64,000 bases of DNA, taken from assembly GCA_029948255.1 (NCBI GenBank), contig JALIZF010001538.1, positions 62,001 to 126,000 on the forward strand, given 5' to 3'. The DNA is from Telmatactis stephensoni (taxonomy: Eukaryota > Cnidaria > Anthozoa > Actiniaria > Isophelliidae). The notes beneath the pieces were generated by a model. That model was given only the letters and a program-made list of their open reading frames with translations. It was not told where the DNA came from and did not search any database. The position numbers were made by a program, and so were the translations under genes. Below, piece by piece: positions 1 to 11,675 of this stretch (its first letter is position 1; each line of letters begins with the position of its first letter).

Positions 1-84
1 GAGAAAACATCCACTAAATAAGAATTGCAAAAATACGATTTGTCTGCAGAGCATTTCATTAAGTATTAATTCATTTCGTTACAG

Positions 85-3000
85 GGAAACAGATTGATGG
101 TATATGGTGAGCATCAATATTACATTAACTTCTTTTTTAAGTTTAAATATCAAACATCCTTTTTGTTTTACATTTACCCTTATTAACACTGACTTATAAA
201 TTTGTGTATTGACTGTATGTACATTTTATGTAAGCTAAGCTTATGTAATTCATTGACCAGTGGATAGTTAAAATTATAGAGGCTTGCAAGTCTAAACAAT
301 GAGACTTTGTTTTTGTCACTGACTTGATAATAATTATCTTTTGAAGGCATACTGGAGTTGTGTGTTTTGGAAAGGAATTCTTTTTTGGTGGTGGTGGAAT
401 AGAATACTGCTTACCGGTAACATATTCATAATTTGATTCATAATCACTTCCTTTACAGCAAAAATTGTAGTATCACTACCCATATTTCATAAAACTTCAG
501 TTAGGGTGTTTTGTCTTTTTTTATTCGTTCATCATCCTTGGGGGTGCAGGGGTGTACCCAGGATTATTTTTCAGGGGGGTGCAGCATTATAGAAATTGAG
601 AACTATCCAGAGGATGTTTTGGAAAAATATAGAGAAGAAAAGGGCCCAATGTCATCTAAGGAGGGGGTGCACACCTCCTGCATCCCCCCTAAATCCATCC
701 TTGGGATGAGCTTATATGAATTTGTTCAATCATTGACTGATTTGAAATAAGCTCCACCCCCAAGGATGATTGACAGATAAGAAAAGACAAAATTCTAACT
801 GAAGATGGAAAAATTCAGTCATGATGCAATGATTTTCACTGTACGTAATATATTTGTCTTGATAGTTATATTGTTTTCATGTTAGGGTGGTACAATACTT
901 GGTGAACCAGATAATATAATTGAATTAGGCGATACTCACATACCAGAAGATGTTTTTACTGAATTTCTCAGAGGACTTGGAGCAGAGGCATTCAGGTACT
1001 ATATATGTTTTGGACAATTAATAACTGGAAATAATTATGATTAGAACTTACAGTTTCCATATGAGTGAGAAATTGACTGGGCCATGCTGTGACAAAAGCC
1101 AATGCCATTATATTTATAAATAAATGCATTAATTTGGAATTAAGTGTCATAATGTTTTTCTAGTCCGCCGTGCTCTATAGATCGCTATATCTACATGTAT
1201 ATTTATTGTGATAATTTTGTAAAGATGATCTGGAGGAAGTTATTAGCTGCATTATAAATATTGAACTCTTAAATTGTGATATCAATCACTTTGCAGACTA
1301 ATTTGATTTGATAATGATGTTAGTGCATTGAAACTCTGTCAATACTCCAAAAAATGTTATCACTCAACTTTAAAGTTAAATGCAGATTCAATAACAATGA
1401 AGTTATTTTGTGTTCATTATATATTCGGCTGTTCATGTTTCTCTACAGGGCTGATAAATACCACTTGTTTGATCACAATTGCAACAATTTTTCAAATGAA
1501 GTAACTTTATTTCTTACTGGAAAGAAAATTCCTAAACAAATTCGTAACCTGCCTCATGAAGTCAGTAACAGGTATGTGTTTTGTTACTTCATAATTTTTG
1601 TTCTCTCTCTAACTCTCCTGCTCTTAATCTCACCCCTTCCCCCTCCCTCATACTGCATTTCTACTTTCAATTGACTTATAGTTCATTAAGCTCAAAAGAT
1701 TAGATGGACCATGTACTTGGAAGTCCATAGTTTGCACTATGGACTTTTGCTAGCGTCCACATATCGCGCCAGCACAATCTATGGACCAAAACACCATGTT
1801 CTATACAATGCACTTTGAAGTCCATAGTTCGCACCTATGGACTTTTGCTAGCGTCCACATATCGCGCCAGTGCAATCTATGGACCATGTACTTTGAAGTC
1901 CATAGTTCGCACTATGGACTTTTGCTAGCGTCCACATATTGCGCCAGCGCAATCTATGGACCAAAACACCATGTACTATACTATGCACTTTGAAGTCCAT
2001 AGTTCGCACTATGGACTTTTGCTAGCGTCCACATATCGCGCCAGCGCAATCTATGGACCATGTACTTTGAAGTCCATAGTTCGCACTATGGACTTTTGCT
2101 AGCGTCCACATATCGCGCCAGTGCAATCTATGGACCATGTACTTTGAAGTCCATAGTTCGCACTATGGACTTTTGCTAGCGTCCACATATTGCGCCAGTG
2201 CAATCTATGGACCAAAACACCATGTACTATACTATGCACCTTGAAGTCCATAGTTCGCACCTATGGACTTTTGCTAGCGTCCACATATCGCGCCAGCGCA
2301 ATCTATGGACCAAAACACCATGTACTATACTATGTACTTTGAAGTCCATAGTTCGCACTATGGACTTTTGCTAGCGTCCACATATCGCGCCAGTGCAATC
2401 TATGGACCATGTACTTTGAAGTCCATAGTTCGCACTATGGACTTTTGCTAGCGTCCACATATTGCGCCAGTGCAATCTATGGACCAAAACACCATGTACT
2501 ATACTATGCACTTTGAAGTCCATAGTTCGCACTATGGACTTTTGCTAGCGTCCACATATCGCGCCAGCGCAATCTATGGACCATGTACTTTGAAGTCCAT
2601 AGTTCACACTATGGACTTTTGCTAGCGTCCACATATCGCGCCAGCGCAATCTATGGACCATGTACTTTGAAGTCCATAGTTCGCACTATGGACTTTCGCT
2701 AGCGTCCACATATCGCGCCAGCGCAATCTATGGACCATGTACTTTGAAGTCCATAGTTCACACTATGGACTTTTGCTAGCGTCCACATATCGCGCCAGCG
2801 CAATCTATGGACCATGTAGTTTGAAGTCCATAGTTCGCACTATGGACTTTTGCTAGCGTCCACATATCGCGCCAGCGCAATCTATGGACCATGTACTTTG
2901 AAGTCCATAGTTCACACTATGGACGTTTGCTAGCGTCCACATATCGCGCCAGCGCAATCTATGGACCATGTAGTTTGAAGTCCATAGTTCGCACTATGGA

Positions 3001-6000
3001 CTTTTGCTAGCGTCCACATATCGCGCCAGCGCAATCTATGGACCATGTACTTTGAAGTCCATAGTTCGCACTATGGACTTTTGCTAGCGTCCACATATCG
3101 CGCCAGTGCAATCTATGGACCATGTACTTTGAAGTCCATAGTTCGCACTATGGACTTTTGATAGCGTCCACATATCGCGCCAGCGCAATCTATGGACCAA
3201 AACACCATGTACTATACTATGTACTTTGAAGTCCATAGTTCGCACCTATGAACTTTTGCTAGTGTCCACATATCGCGCCAGCGCAATCTATGGACCATGT
3301 ACTTTGAAGTCCATAGTTCGCACTATGGACTTTTGCTAGCGTCCACATATCGCGCCAGCGCAATCTATGGACCATGTACTTTGAAGTCCATAGTTCGCAC
3401 TATGGACTTTTGCTAGCGTCCACATATCGCGCCAGCGCAATCTATGGACCATGTACTTTGAAGTCCATAGTTCGCACTATGGACTTTTGCTAGCGTCCAC
3501 ATATCGCGCCAGCGCAATCTATGGACCAAAACACCATGTACTATACTATGTACTTTGAAGTCCATAGTTCGCACCTATGAACATTTGCTAGTGTCCACAT
3601 ATCGCGCCAGCGCAATCTATGGACCATGTACTTTGAAGTCCATAGTTCGCACTATGGACTTTTGCTAGCGTCCACATATCGCGCCAGCGCAATCTATGGA
3701 CCAAAACACCATGTACTATACTATGTACTTTGAAGTCCATAGTTCGCACCTATGAACTTTTGCTAGTGTCCACATATCGCGCCAGCGCAATCTATGGACC
3801 ATGTACTTTGAAGTCCATAGTTCGCACTATGGACTTTTGCTAGCGTCCACATATCGCGCCAGTGCAATCTATGGACCATGTACTTTGAAGTCCATAGTTC
3901 GCACTATGGACTTTTGCTAGCGTCCACATATTGCGCCAGTGCAATCTATGGACCAAAACACCATGTACTATACTATGCACTTTGAAGTCCATAGTTCGCA
4001 CTATGGACTTTTGCTAGCGTCCACATATCGCGCCAGCGCAATCTATGGACCATGTACTTTGAAGTCCATAGTTCGCACTATGGACTTTTGCTAGCGTCCA
4101 CATATCGCGCCAGCGCAATCTATGGACCATGTACTTTGAAGTCCATAGTTCGCACTATGGACTTTTGCTAGCGTCCACATATCGCGCCAGCGCAATCTAT
4201 GGACCATGTACTTTGAAGTCCATAGTTCGCACTATGGACTTTTGCTAGCGTCCACATATCGCGCCAGCGCAATCTATGGACCAAAACACCATGTACTATA
4301 CTATGTACTTTGAAGTCCATAGTTCGCACCTATGAACATTTGCTAGTGTCCACATATCGCGCCAGCGCAATCTATGGACCATGTACTTTGAAGTCCATAG
4401 TTCGCACTATGGACTTTTGCTAGCGTCCACATATCGCGCCAGCGCAATCTATGGACCAAAACACCATGTACTATACTATGTACTTTGAAGTCCATAGTTC
4501 GCACCTATGAACTTTTGCTAGTGTCCACATATCGCGCCAGCGCAATCTATGGACCATGTACTTTGAAGTCCATAGTTCGCACTATGGACTTTTGCTAGCG
4601 TCCACATATCGCGCCAGTGCAATCTATGGACCATGTACTTTGAAGTCCATAGTTCGCACTATGGACTTTTGCTAGCGTCCACATATTGCGCCAGTGCAAT
4701 CTATGGACCAAAACACCATGTACTATACTATGCACCTTGAAGTCCATAGTTCGCACCTATGGACTTTTGCTAGCGTCCACATATCGCGCCAGCGCAATCT
4801 ATGGACCAAAACACCATGTACTATACTATGTACTTTGAAGTCCATAGTTCGCACTATGGACTTTTGCTAGCGTCCACATATCGCGCCAGCGCAATCTATG
4901 GACCATGTACTTTGAAGTCCATAGTTCGCAGTATGGACTTTTGCTAGCGTCCACATATCGCGCCAGCGCAATCTATGGACCATGTACTTTGAAGTCCATA
5001 GTTCGCACTATGGACTTTTGCTAGCGTCCACATATCGCGCCAGCGCAATCTATGGACCAAAACACCATGTACTATACTATGTACTTTGAAGTCCATAGTT
5101 CGCACCTATGAACATTTGCTAGTGTCCACATATCGCGCCAGTGCAATCTATGGACCATGTACTTTGAAGTCCATAGTTCGCACTATGGACTTTTGCTAGC
5201 GTCCACATATCGCGCCAGCGCAATCTATGGACCAAAACACCATGTACTATACTATGTACTTTGAAGTCCATAGTTCGCACCTATGAACTTTTGCTAGTGT
5301 CCACATATCGCGCCAGCGCAATCTATGGACCATGTACTTTGAAGTCCATAGTTCGCACTATGGACTTTTGCTAGCGTCCACATATCGCGCCAGCGCAATC
5401 TATGGACCATGTACTTTGAAGTCCATAGTTCGCACTATGGACTTTTGCTAGCGTCCACATATTGCGCCAGCGCAATCTATGGACCAAAACACCATGTACT
5501 ATACTATGCACTTTGAAGTCCATAGTTCGCACTATGGACTTTTGCTAGCGTCCACATATCGCGCCAGCGCAATCTATGGACCATGTAGTTTGAAGTCCAT
5601 AGTTCGCACTATGGACTTTTGCTAGCGTCCACATATCGCGCCAGCGCAATCTATGGACCAAAACACCATGTACTATACTATGTACTTTGAAGTCCATAGT
5701 TCGCACTATGGACTTTTGCTAGCGTCCACATATCGCGCCAGCGCAATCTATGGACCATGCAGTTTGAAGTCCATAGTTCGCACTATGGACTTTTGCTAGC
5801 GTCCACATATCGCGCCAGCGCAATCTATGGACCATGTACTTTGAAGTCCATAGTTCGCACTATGGACTTTTGCTAGCGTCCACATATCGCGCCAGCGCAA
5901 TCTATGGACCATGTACTTTGAAGTCCATAGTTCGCACTATGGACTTTTGCTAGCGTCCACATATCGCGCCAGCGCAATCTATGGACCAAAACACCATGTA

Positions 6001-9000
6001 CTATACTATGTAGTTTGAAGTCCATAGTTCGCACTATGGACTTTTGCTAGCGTCCACATATCGCGCCAGCGCAATCTATGGACCAAAACACCATGTACTA
6101 TACTATGTACTTTGAAGTCCATAGTTCGCACTATGGACTTTTGCTAGCGTCCACATATCGCGCCAGCGCAATCTATGGACCATGTACTTTGAAGTCCATA
6201 GTTCGCACTATGGACTTTTGCTAGCGTCCACATATCGCGCCAGCGCAATCTATGGAGCATGTACTTTGAAGTCCATAGTTCGCATTATGGACTTTTGCTA
6301 GCGTCCACATATCGCGCCAGTGCAATCTATGGACCATGTACTTTGAAGTCCATAGTTCGCACTATGGACTTTTGCTAGCGTCCACATATCGCGCCAGCGC
6401 AATCTATGGACCAAAACACCATGTACTATACTATGTAGTTTGAAGTCCATAGTTCGCACTATGGACTTTTGCTAGCGTCCACATATCGCGCCAGCGCAAT
6501 CTATGGACCAAAACACCATGTACTATACTATGTACTTTGAAGTCCATAGTTCGCACTATGGACTTTTGCTAGCGTCCACATATCGCGCCAGCGCAATCTA
6601 TGGACCATGTACTTTGAAGTCCATAGTTCGCACTATGGACTTTTGCTAGCGTCCACATATCGCGCCAGCGCAATCTATGGACCATGTACTTTGAAGTCCA
6701 TAGTTCGCACTATGGACTTTTACTAGCGTCCACATATCGCGCCAGTGCAATCTATGGACCATGTACTTTGAAGTCCATAGTTCGCACTATGGACTTTTGC
6801 TAGCGTCCACATATCGCGCCAGTGCAATCTATGGACCATGTAGTTTGAAGTCCATAGTTCGCACTATGGACTTTTGGTAGCGTCCACATATCGCGCCAGC
6901 GCAATCTATGGACCATGTAGTTTGAAGTCCATAGTTCGCACTATGGACTTTTGCTAGCGTCCACATATCGCGCCAGTGCAATCTATGGACCATGTACTTT
7001 GAAGTCCATAGTTCGCACTATGGACTTTTGCTAGCGTCCACATATCGCGCCAGCGCAATCTATGGACCAAAACACCATGTACTATACTATGTAGTTTGAA
7101 GTCCATAGTTCGCACTATGGACTTTTGCTAGCGTCCACATATCGCGCCAGCGCAATCTATGGACCATGTACTTTGAAGTCCATAGTTCGCAGTATGGACT
7201 TTTGCTAGCGTCCACATATCGCGCCAGCGCAATCTATGGACCATGTACTTTGAAGTCCATAGTTCGCACTATGGACTTTTGCTAGCGTCCACATATCGCG
7301 CCAGTGCAATCTATGGACCATGTACTTTGAAGTCCATAGTTCGCACTATGGACTTTTGCTAGCGTCCACATATCGCGCCAGCGCAATCTATGGACCAAAA
7401 CACCATGTACTATACTATGTACTTTGAAGTCCATAGTTCGCACTATGGACTTTTGCTAGCGTCCACATATCGCGCCAGCGCAATCTATGGACCATGTACT
7501 TTGAAGTCCATAGTTCGCACTATGGACTTTTGCTAGCGTCCACATATCGCGCCAGCGCAATCTATGGACCATGTACTTTGAAGTCCATAGTTCGCACAAT
7601 GGACTTTTGCTAGCGTCCACATATCGCGCCAGTGCAATCTATGGACCATGTACTTTGAAGTCCATAGTTCGCACTATGGACTTTTGCTAGCGTCCACATA
7701 TCGCGCCAGCGCAATCTATGGACCATGTAGTTTGAAGTCCATAGTTCGCACTATGGACTTTTGGTAGCGTCCACATATCGCGCCAGCGCAATCTATGGAC
7801 CATGTAGTTTGAAGTCGATAGTTCGCACTATGGACTTTTGCTAGCGTCCACATATCGCGCCAGTGCAATCTATGGACCATGTACTTTGAAGTCCATAGTT
7901 CGCACTATGGACTTTTGCTAGCGTCCACATATCGCGCCAGCGCAATCTATGGACCATGTACTTTGAAGTCCATAGTTCGCACTATGGACTTTTGCTAGCG
8001 TCCACATATCGCGCCAGCGCAATCTATGGACCATGTACTTTGAAGTCCATAGTTCGCACTATGGACTTTTGCTAGCGTCCACATATCGCGCCAGTGCAAT
8101 CTATGGACCATGTACTTTGAAGTCCATAGTTCGCACTATGGACTTTTGCTAGCGTCCACATATCGCGCCAGCGCAATCTATGGACCAAAACACCATGTAC
8201 TATACTATGTACTTTGAAGTCCATAGTTCGCACTATGGACTTTTGCTAGCGTCCACATATCGCGTCAGCGCAATCTATGGACCATGTACTTTGAAGTCCA
8301 TAGTTCGCACTATGGACTTTTGCTAGCGTCCACATATCGCGCCAGCGCAATCTATGGACCAAAACACCATGTACTATACTATGCACTTTGAAGTCCATAG
8401 TTCGCACCTATGGACTTTTGCTAGCGTCCACATATCGCGCCAGCGCAATCTATGGACCATGCAGTTTGAAGTCCATAGTTCGCACTATGGACTTTTGCTA
8501 GCGTCCACATATCGCGCCTGCGCAATCTATGGACCAAAACACCATGTACTATACTATGTACTTTGAAGTCCATAGTTCACACTATGGACTTTTGCTAGCG
8601 TCCACATATCGCGCCAGCGTAATCTATGGACCATGTACTTTGAAGTCCATAGTTCGCACTACTCCCTCTAAGGCAGACACTATGAGCTGGTCCCAAAAAC
8701 GTACAACTTGGAGAGAGTTCACTGTAAAGGGAAAGTAGGTCCAAAGGCATCAAGATATTACATGTGTTAAAGGCTAAACATCTCTTAATGTATAATCTAT
8801 TGATCAATTGATGTGTCTACAGTGCATTTGGTCAGATGATCAAGCCAATAATAGATTCCATGACTGTCACCCCTGCTGGAGTGTCTTCAATGGCTAGTGG
8901 CCGTGTGTCACAAGACACACGTTCCAAACAAACTACTAACCCTAATTCCAGAGATCCCTCTTCAGCTGAATCATCAGGCATACAGAATCCAGAGTCCATC

Positions 9001-10588
9001 TTTGAACCAAGGGAAAGCCGTCATCCATCCAACAGTCAATCTCCATTAACTGCTAACATAAGAATCCCTGCTCCAGTACATTTTCAAGCTAATGATGTTA
9101 AACAGGACATTAAAACAATCAAAGAGTGTTTCAAGGATAGCAAAGATGAAAGGCGTGTGACAGTAGTTATGATTGAATTGGAAAACTTGGTGTTAAAAGG
9201 GAAGAAGATAACTTTATCAGATGATCATCTTAGTTGTTTAGGTGTGTAAAATAAATAAAAATAAAACAATCAATCATCAATTGCAGTTACACAGCTTTTA
9301 AGGCCTAATGCATCAGATGATGAATCTGCTCTTTTCTCTCATTATTTATTAACTGTTTTTCTTTCTTTTTAAAGAAAATATTTTTCAGAAATTATCTGAA
9401 CAAGACACCAAGTCAAATGTAATTGAATTGCTGAAGGCTCTGACCTTAGAAAAGTCATTCATGAGTCACTCCAAAGGTACCTTGTTCATAGACATGCAAT
9501 AATGTACATGTTCCTTTCTGCTGAAGACATTGGTTCATTAAAGGCAGACATCACGCAAATAGACCTGCTGTGAACATGACTTTGCTGGGTTTTACTCAGC
9601 TGTCTCAAAAAACTCAAACCAACTTATGATAATAAATATCTCTAGTCTTGTCCTGGTGTCACAAACTCCAGTTTAAAATCTTAATGAACTACCTGAACAT
9701 GTATTCGTAAACACTCTAACTTCAGTTTTTTACACTTTCTATTTCATTTGTAGTTTCAAATGTGATAAACATTGTAATCAGTGATCTGTTACAGTGTGTA
9801 TCGAAACAAGATTATACAACAACTACTGCTACATTGCATGTCGTAAGTGTACATTATAATAATAATAATTTTACATGTTTCCAATGGTAATCTATAAATG
9901 TCACTTTGTACTACAGTTGTGTAATTGTGCGAGCACTAAAGGTGGACATGATGTGTTGCTAAGCAACAAGACTCAACCCAATATGGCTTCTGTCATTTCA
10001 AGTTGCCTCCTACAAGAAGATCAGCACAATGTGGAGAAGTGCTGCAAGTGAGCTTGCATTTAATTTGGCTCGAAATAAGGTAGAATTGTATTCACCTAGC
10101 ATATGAATTTTGTTGTATTTTGCATTTTATTAAATGCCTGTTTGCTCAAGTTTTGCCTTACATTATTTGTAGGTTTCTGATGAAGTAGCATTTGAGTGTT
10201 CAACAGCTCTTCTTGAAGTTATAAACAGGGATCTTGACTCAAATACAAGTATGTTTTAATTGATTTTAGAACTGTTGCTGTTTAGTCACATTTGTCTTAA
10301 AGTACTGTTACTCTTTTTGTTTATAGTTTATAATTGTTTGTTTGCAATTCATCAATTTATGAAGTGGAGTTCAGAGGTAAGTTAAAACCAAAAAATCTAA
10401 AATAATGCTTATTCACTTCCCAGTTCAAAGATTTTCTCTCATTTAACCTTTTCCCTTTTACTCATTCACTTTTGCAATAGGTGTCAGGTCTTGCTCAAGC
10501 ACTGGGAGTGAGTTTTGAGAGATATCTTGGAAAATCAGATGACATAGATCAACTCTGCTCTGATCTCAAAACTCAAATGAAACAATAA
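85..10588 (+). CDS. DESI1: DESI1-like PPPDE isopeptidase with C-terminal PUL-like domain (5'-partial)
   Basis: Eleven exons are supported: 85-106, 347-416, 886-995, 1449-1571, 8823-9241, 9375-9476, 9754-9842, 9917-10079, 10173-10248, 10327-10376 and 10481-10588 (stop TAA 10586-10588). All have GT-AG borders and matching phases. The first four encode the PPPDE papain-like fold of DESI1 (desumoylating isopeptidase): the catalytic His lies in WHTGVV and the catalytic Cys in [10 protein letters not shown]. The start codon is upstream of the window. Vertebrate DESI1 is about 168 residues; here a Ser/Pro/Gln-rich linker (8823-9241) is followed by about 200 helical residues resembling a PUL/armadillo domain (motifs [20 protein letters not shown]). 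PPPDE-PUL fusions are known from fungi; domain naming here is from pattern only. Exon 9917-10079 needs one base removed near 10033 to join [10 protein letters not shown] to [10 protein letters not shown]. The family cleaves SUMO or ubiquitin-like isopeptide bonds; substrate is unknown. Confidence 0.9.
495..804. repeat. Foldback MITE-like element, family A copy 1
   Basis: The ends CTTCAGTTAG and CTAACTGAAG are inverted repeats, followed inward by TTTTGTCTTTT and an imperfect CATCCTTGGGGGTG arm. It sits in the intron between 416 and 886 of the isopeptidase gene. Related ends occur at 40755-40884 and 56871-57006. A 79-residue open frame inside (511-750) is considered accidental. Confidence 0.7.
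1703..8662. repeat. Intronic satellite array, about 77/97-base units, about 85 copies
   Basis: A nearly continuous direct tandem array fills intron 1572-8822. The short unit is about 77 bases; a long form carries an extra 20 bases reading ACCAAAACACCATGTACTAT. Every unit contains the perfect 10-bp inverted repeat AAGTCCATAG and CTATGGACTT around the loop TTCGCA, followed by GCTAGCGTCCACATATCGCG. Variant units recur at fixed spacings of 755-776 and about 887 bases, showing higher-order repeats. Array units drift only slightly, so it is young or homogenised. Open frames of about 70 codons in it are by-products of the repeat. Confidence 0.98.
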
Positions 10589-10907
10589 CAAGTTACTAAT
10601 TAATATGTAGCTTGTCTTGCACATTTATTATCATACACAATTTGTACTGCGCACAGAATTTGTACATGCTTTTTGGAATTTGTTTATATTTTTCCAACAA
10701 GTTTACAATGTTTTACAGACAAAAACATGCAGAATTTTTTGCAAGACTTTCTCAAACACCAAAGTGGTTGGTAGACTTGAATCTAGGGCATGTTTTGATT
10801 CGGAACCAGTTTTGGAATAGCCACTTCAAATTGCGTATTTTAGCGCATTTAAAACCCCAACGCTGATTATTATATTTAACAATCTAAAATGGAAAAATAT
10901 CTTCATT

Positions 10908-11322
10908 AAGGTACGGTAATACGAGCAACAAAATCACTCAACTTGTCTCGCAAGTTGAAGAGCGATGCTGCGCGTTTTTCCACCCGAAAACAAACTTGTC
11001 TCGCAACAAAATAGTTTCCTGCAAGTTGAAAAAGTCAGTTGCAGCAAGTAGACAGTCGCTCAACTTTTGTAACAAAATTCATGATGTTGCGCATATTAAA
11101 ACCCCAAGGTCAACTTGTCTCGCAGCAAACTGTGAAATGGCTTCCTTCGTGTTCGTGATTGATCCAATCAGAAGTCAGGATTCACTCAACTTGCAGCAAA
11201 CTATTTTGTTGCGAAACAAGTTTGTTTTCGGTTGGAAAAACGTGCAGCATTGCTTTTCAACTCGTATTGCAGCAATGTTGCGAGACAAGTTGAGTGATTT
11301 TGTTGCTTGTATTACCGTAGCA
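10908..11322. mobile_element. Foldback MITE, about 415 bp
   Basis: Long terminal inverted repeats: TACGGTAATACGAGCAACAA at the left is matched by its complement at 11290-11320 with one mismatch and continues inward through ACTCAACTTGTCTCGCAA. Internal copies of CTTGTCTCGCAA in both directions give further foldback. No coding capacity. It lies just 3' of the isopeptidase stop codon. Confidence 0.85.
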
Positions 11323-11325
11323 TAA

Positions 11326-11675
11326 GGTCCAATCCGCACGGAAACGTTCTCATTTGCACTGTAAACGCTTCTTTTTGAAGACGCTTTTCAAAGTGACTAT
11401 TTTCGAAAATGCTCATCTATCGTTTTCGTGTGAGCAGTCGTAAACGCTTCTTTTTGAAAACGCTGGACCATGTGACTCATTTCCAGTGCTTTTTAAGCAA
11501 GATAAACAAATATCTGCGCATGTTCATTAGTGCCCAGGATCCGTTTTCACAGCGTTTTCGCCGTTCTCGTGTGGACAGGCAAAAGCGAAGTGAAAACTGA
11601 CGATTGTGTGGACGGAAAACTGTTTAGTCGTTTACATTTACGTAAAACGAAACCGTTTCCGTGTGGTAGGGGGCC
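11326..11675. mobile_element. Foldback MITE, about 350 bp
   Basis: Ends GGTCCAATCCGCACGGAAAC and its imperfect complement at 11652-11675 (CCGTTTCCGTGTGGTAGGGG) are inverted. Two internal direct copies of GTAAACGCTTCTTTTTGAA occur at 11361 and 11440. It abuts the preceding element. Superfamily is not certain; the ends look hAT-like. Confidence 0.7.

Noticed and set aside
511..750. 79-codon plus-strand frame in a DESI1 intron
   Set aside because: Lies entirely within a foldback element and shows no conserved protein features.
1703..8662. CRISPR-like array of regular palindromic repeats
   Set aside because: Units are directly contiguous with no unique spacers, lie in an animal gene intron and have no cas genes nearby; this is a satellite.
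8354..8738. Open frames of about 70 codons beginning MDQNTM
   Set aside because: They are readings of the long satellite unit; similar frames recur at 1781 and are interrupted elsewhere.
11409..11600. 63-codon frame near the DESI1 3' end
   Set aside because: Falls inside the foldback element 11326-11675.
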